DNA from: G963676655 sp963676655
GTDB taxonomy: Bacteria; Verrucomicrobiota; Lentisphaeria; Victivallales; Victivallaceae
NCBI GenBank assembly: GCA_963676655.2
Contig: CAXXKX010000002.1
Location: forward strand, 186,001 to 250,000
Direction of reading: 5' to 3'
Length of the DNA stretch: 64,000 bases
In this document: positions 63,015 to 64,000 of the stretch, piece by piece
Layout of the letters: each line of letters opens with the position of its first letter
Position numbering within the stretch: the stretch's first letter is position 1
Made by a program: the position numbers and the translations under genes
The notes under the pieces: generated by a model
The model's database searches: none
What the model was told of the DNA's origin: nothing
Seen by the model: the letters and a program-made list of their open reading frames with translations, nothing else

Positions 63015-63682
63015 TCGATAATACCGTCTTTCAGGTGTAGAATGGTATCGGCCATATTGGCCACGTCCTGGTCATGGGTGATCATTAGCAGGGTATGGTC
63101 GGTGCCTTCGGCGTGGAGTTCCTGGAATATCTCTAGGATTCCGGCTCCGGTGACGGAGTCAAGATTGCCGGTCGGCTCGTCGGCCAGGATCAGATGCGGA
63201 TTATTGATCATGGCCCGGGCGATGGCAGCGCGTTGTTGTTCGCCGCCGGAGAGTTCGGCCGGATGGTGTTTTAGACGATGGCTCAGTCCGACTTTTTCCA
63301 ACAGCTCTTCGCCGCGTTTATTCAGGGCGGTGCGTTTTGTCCCGGTCAGCATTCCCGGCAGAATGACGTTCTCCAGAACATTTAACTCGGGCAGCAGGTG
63401 GTACGCCTGGAAAATAAACCCGATATTTATCTTTCTGAACTCGGAAGCCTGGCGTCGACTCATGGTTGAGTATATGATATCTTTAAAAGTGATTTCTCCG
63501 GTGTCTGGTTGTTCCAGTGCACCCAACAGGTTTAGCAGTGTGGTTTTACCGCTGCCGGACGCCCCGAGAAGCGCGGTCCAGGAGCCTTGTTTTACTTCCA
63601 TATTGACGTTTTTCAGTACCTCGATCCGGTTTTTCCCGATCGGGTAGCCTTTGCGGACATTATTGCATTTCAAGCATATCAT
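63011..63682 (-). CDS. LolD/MacB-type ABC transporter ATP-binding protein
   Basis: 223 residues. Walker A GASGSGKT (about 40-47), Q-loop FIFQAYHLLPEL, signature ELSGGEQQRAAIARAMINNP, Walker B LILADEPTGNLD, and H-loop LLMITHDQ. The size and the LLPELNVLENV segment place it in the LolD/MacB group that extracts lipoproteins or drives tripartite pumps. The permease partner is not in the window. Overlaps ispH and the next gene by 4 nt each. Confidence 0.88.
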   Translation of the reverse strand: MICLKCNNVRKGYPIGKNRIEVLKNVNMEVKQGSWTALLGASGSGKTTLLNLLGALEQPDTGEITFKDIIYSTMSRRQASEFRKINIGFIFQAYHLLPELNVLENVILPGMLTGTKRTALNKRGEELLEKVGLSHRLKHHPAELSGGEQQRAAIARAMINNPHLILADEPTGNLDSVTGAGILEIFQELHAEGTDHTLLMITHDQDVANMADTILHLKDGIIE

Positions 63683-64000
63683 TTTTTCTGGTTCCCGTCT
63701 GTCTTCAATGTCGTCTGTGCGGTGTTCCCGCCCCCGGTCAATTTCTTATGCACGGTTTTGAGCCCGAATCCCGCGAAAAAAATCAGGATAGCCGCCAGCG
63801 CGCCGCGCATCAGCCAGCCGTCTGCTTTCTCCTTGAGCTCTTTTTTGTTCAACAGAAAGATCAGGCTCAACGCCAGCAGCGGCATGAAACATGCCCCGAC
63901 TATCGAGTACAGCATCTGCACTCCTTTGAATCCGAACGGCACGATCGCCATCGGTACAATCGCCAGAGCGTAAAGGTATATCCGGTACGGCCGGCTTTCC
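63679..64000 (-). CDS. C-terminal part of a membrane transporter, Nramp-like (start beyond the window)
   Basis: Frame open at the window edge; the visible 106 residues read ESRPYRIYLYALAIVPMAI, then FKGVQMLYSIVGACFMPLLA and two hydrophobic helices, a Lys/Glu stretch (LLNKKELKEKADG), a further helix (GALAAILIFFAGFGLK) and a polar tail. This resembles the last helices of Nramp-type divalent-metal transporters in Planctomycetes/Lentisphaerae, but the metal-binding DPGN/MPH motifs lie outside the window, so the family is a guess. The last four bases overlap the LolD-like gene. Confidence 0.55.
   Translation of the reverse strand, partial: ESRPYRIYLYALAIVPMAIVPFGFKGVQMLYSIVGACFMPLLALSLIFLLNKKELKEKADGWLMRGALAAILIFFAGFGLKTVHKKLTGGGNTAQTTLKTDGNQKK

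Overview
The window looks like chromosomal DNA of an anaerobic, nitrogen-fixing, glycan-degrading bacterium of the PVC superphylum, most likely Lentisphaerota (Victivallis/Lentisphaera-like). That assignment is inference. It rests on pseudopilins with the FTLIELLVVIAIIAILASM signature heading enzyme operons, on a giant strand-loop-strand/FN3/FG-GAP/PPC surface protein, on several AraC and UroD-like genes, and on the absence of SusCD.

Layout: 0-5 kb holds a DegT-type aminotransferase (cut by the left edge), uvsE, a PPK2-family kinase and a zinc-ribbon membrane protein. 4.7-11.8 kb is one 2348-residue surface or secreted protein. 12-17.3 kb holds a small secreted protein, a UroD-like/AraC divergent pair, a small HEPN-like gene behind a sigma54-type promoter, and an IclR regulator divergent from a 4Fe-4S protein.

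17.3-32.1 kb is a compact Mo-nitrogenase locus, all on the minus strand, in two apparent operons. The first is nifH-nifI1-nifI2-nifD-nifK-nifE-nifN-nifB-nifX-like-[2Fe-2S] ferredoxin, bounded by a sigma54-type promoter (32080-32096) and a strong terminator (22398-22434). The second is nifV-modB-modC-modA-GNAT, starting at another sigma54-type promoter (21621-21636) and ending at a 13-bp-stem terminator (17262-17292). Together they supply the enzyme, its cofactor assembly (NifB/E/N/V), molybdate uptake, post-translational control by NifI1/NifI2 and an electron carrier or protective ferredoxin. Gene order and the sizes of NifD (540 aa, long) and NifK (460 aa, short) match the clostridial/methanogen type.

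32.5-50 kb is a polysaccharide-degradation region. It holds a REP-type transposase, AraC plus a GH2 beta-mannosidase, IclR divergent from a pseudopilin/beta-helix/zinc-ribbon operon, and AraC divergent from a pseudopilin/putative glycosidase/esterase/GH28-like operon. 50-52.8 kb has a palindrome-rich, MITE-like intergenic element and a second UroD-like/AraC pair.

52.8-55.5 kb is a nitrogen-assimilation pair: NADP-type glutamate dehydrogenase divergent from a NrpR-type (HTH plus DUF128) repressor, best known from methanogenic archaea, with a perfect 16-bp palindrome and further half-sites between them. 55.5-58.3 kb is an AT-rich set of three exported/membrane proteins of unknown function. 58.7-64 kb holds a C45-type acyltransferase, a tandem intergenic repeat, an alpha/beta hydrolase, ispH, a LolD-like ATPase and the end of an Nramp-like transporter. 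No tRNA, rRNA or CRISPR array was seen.
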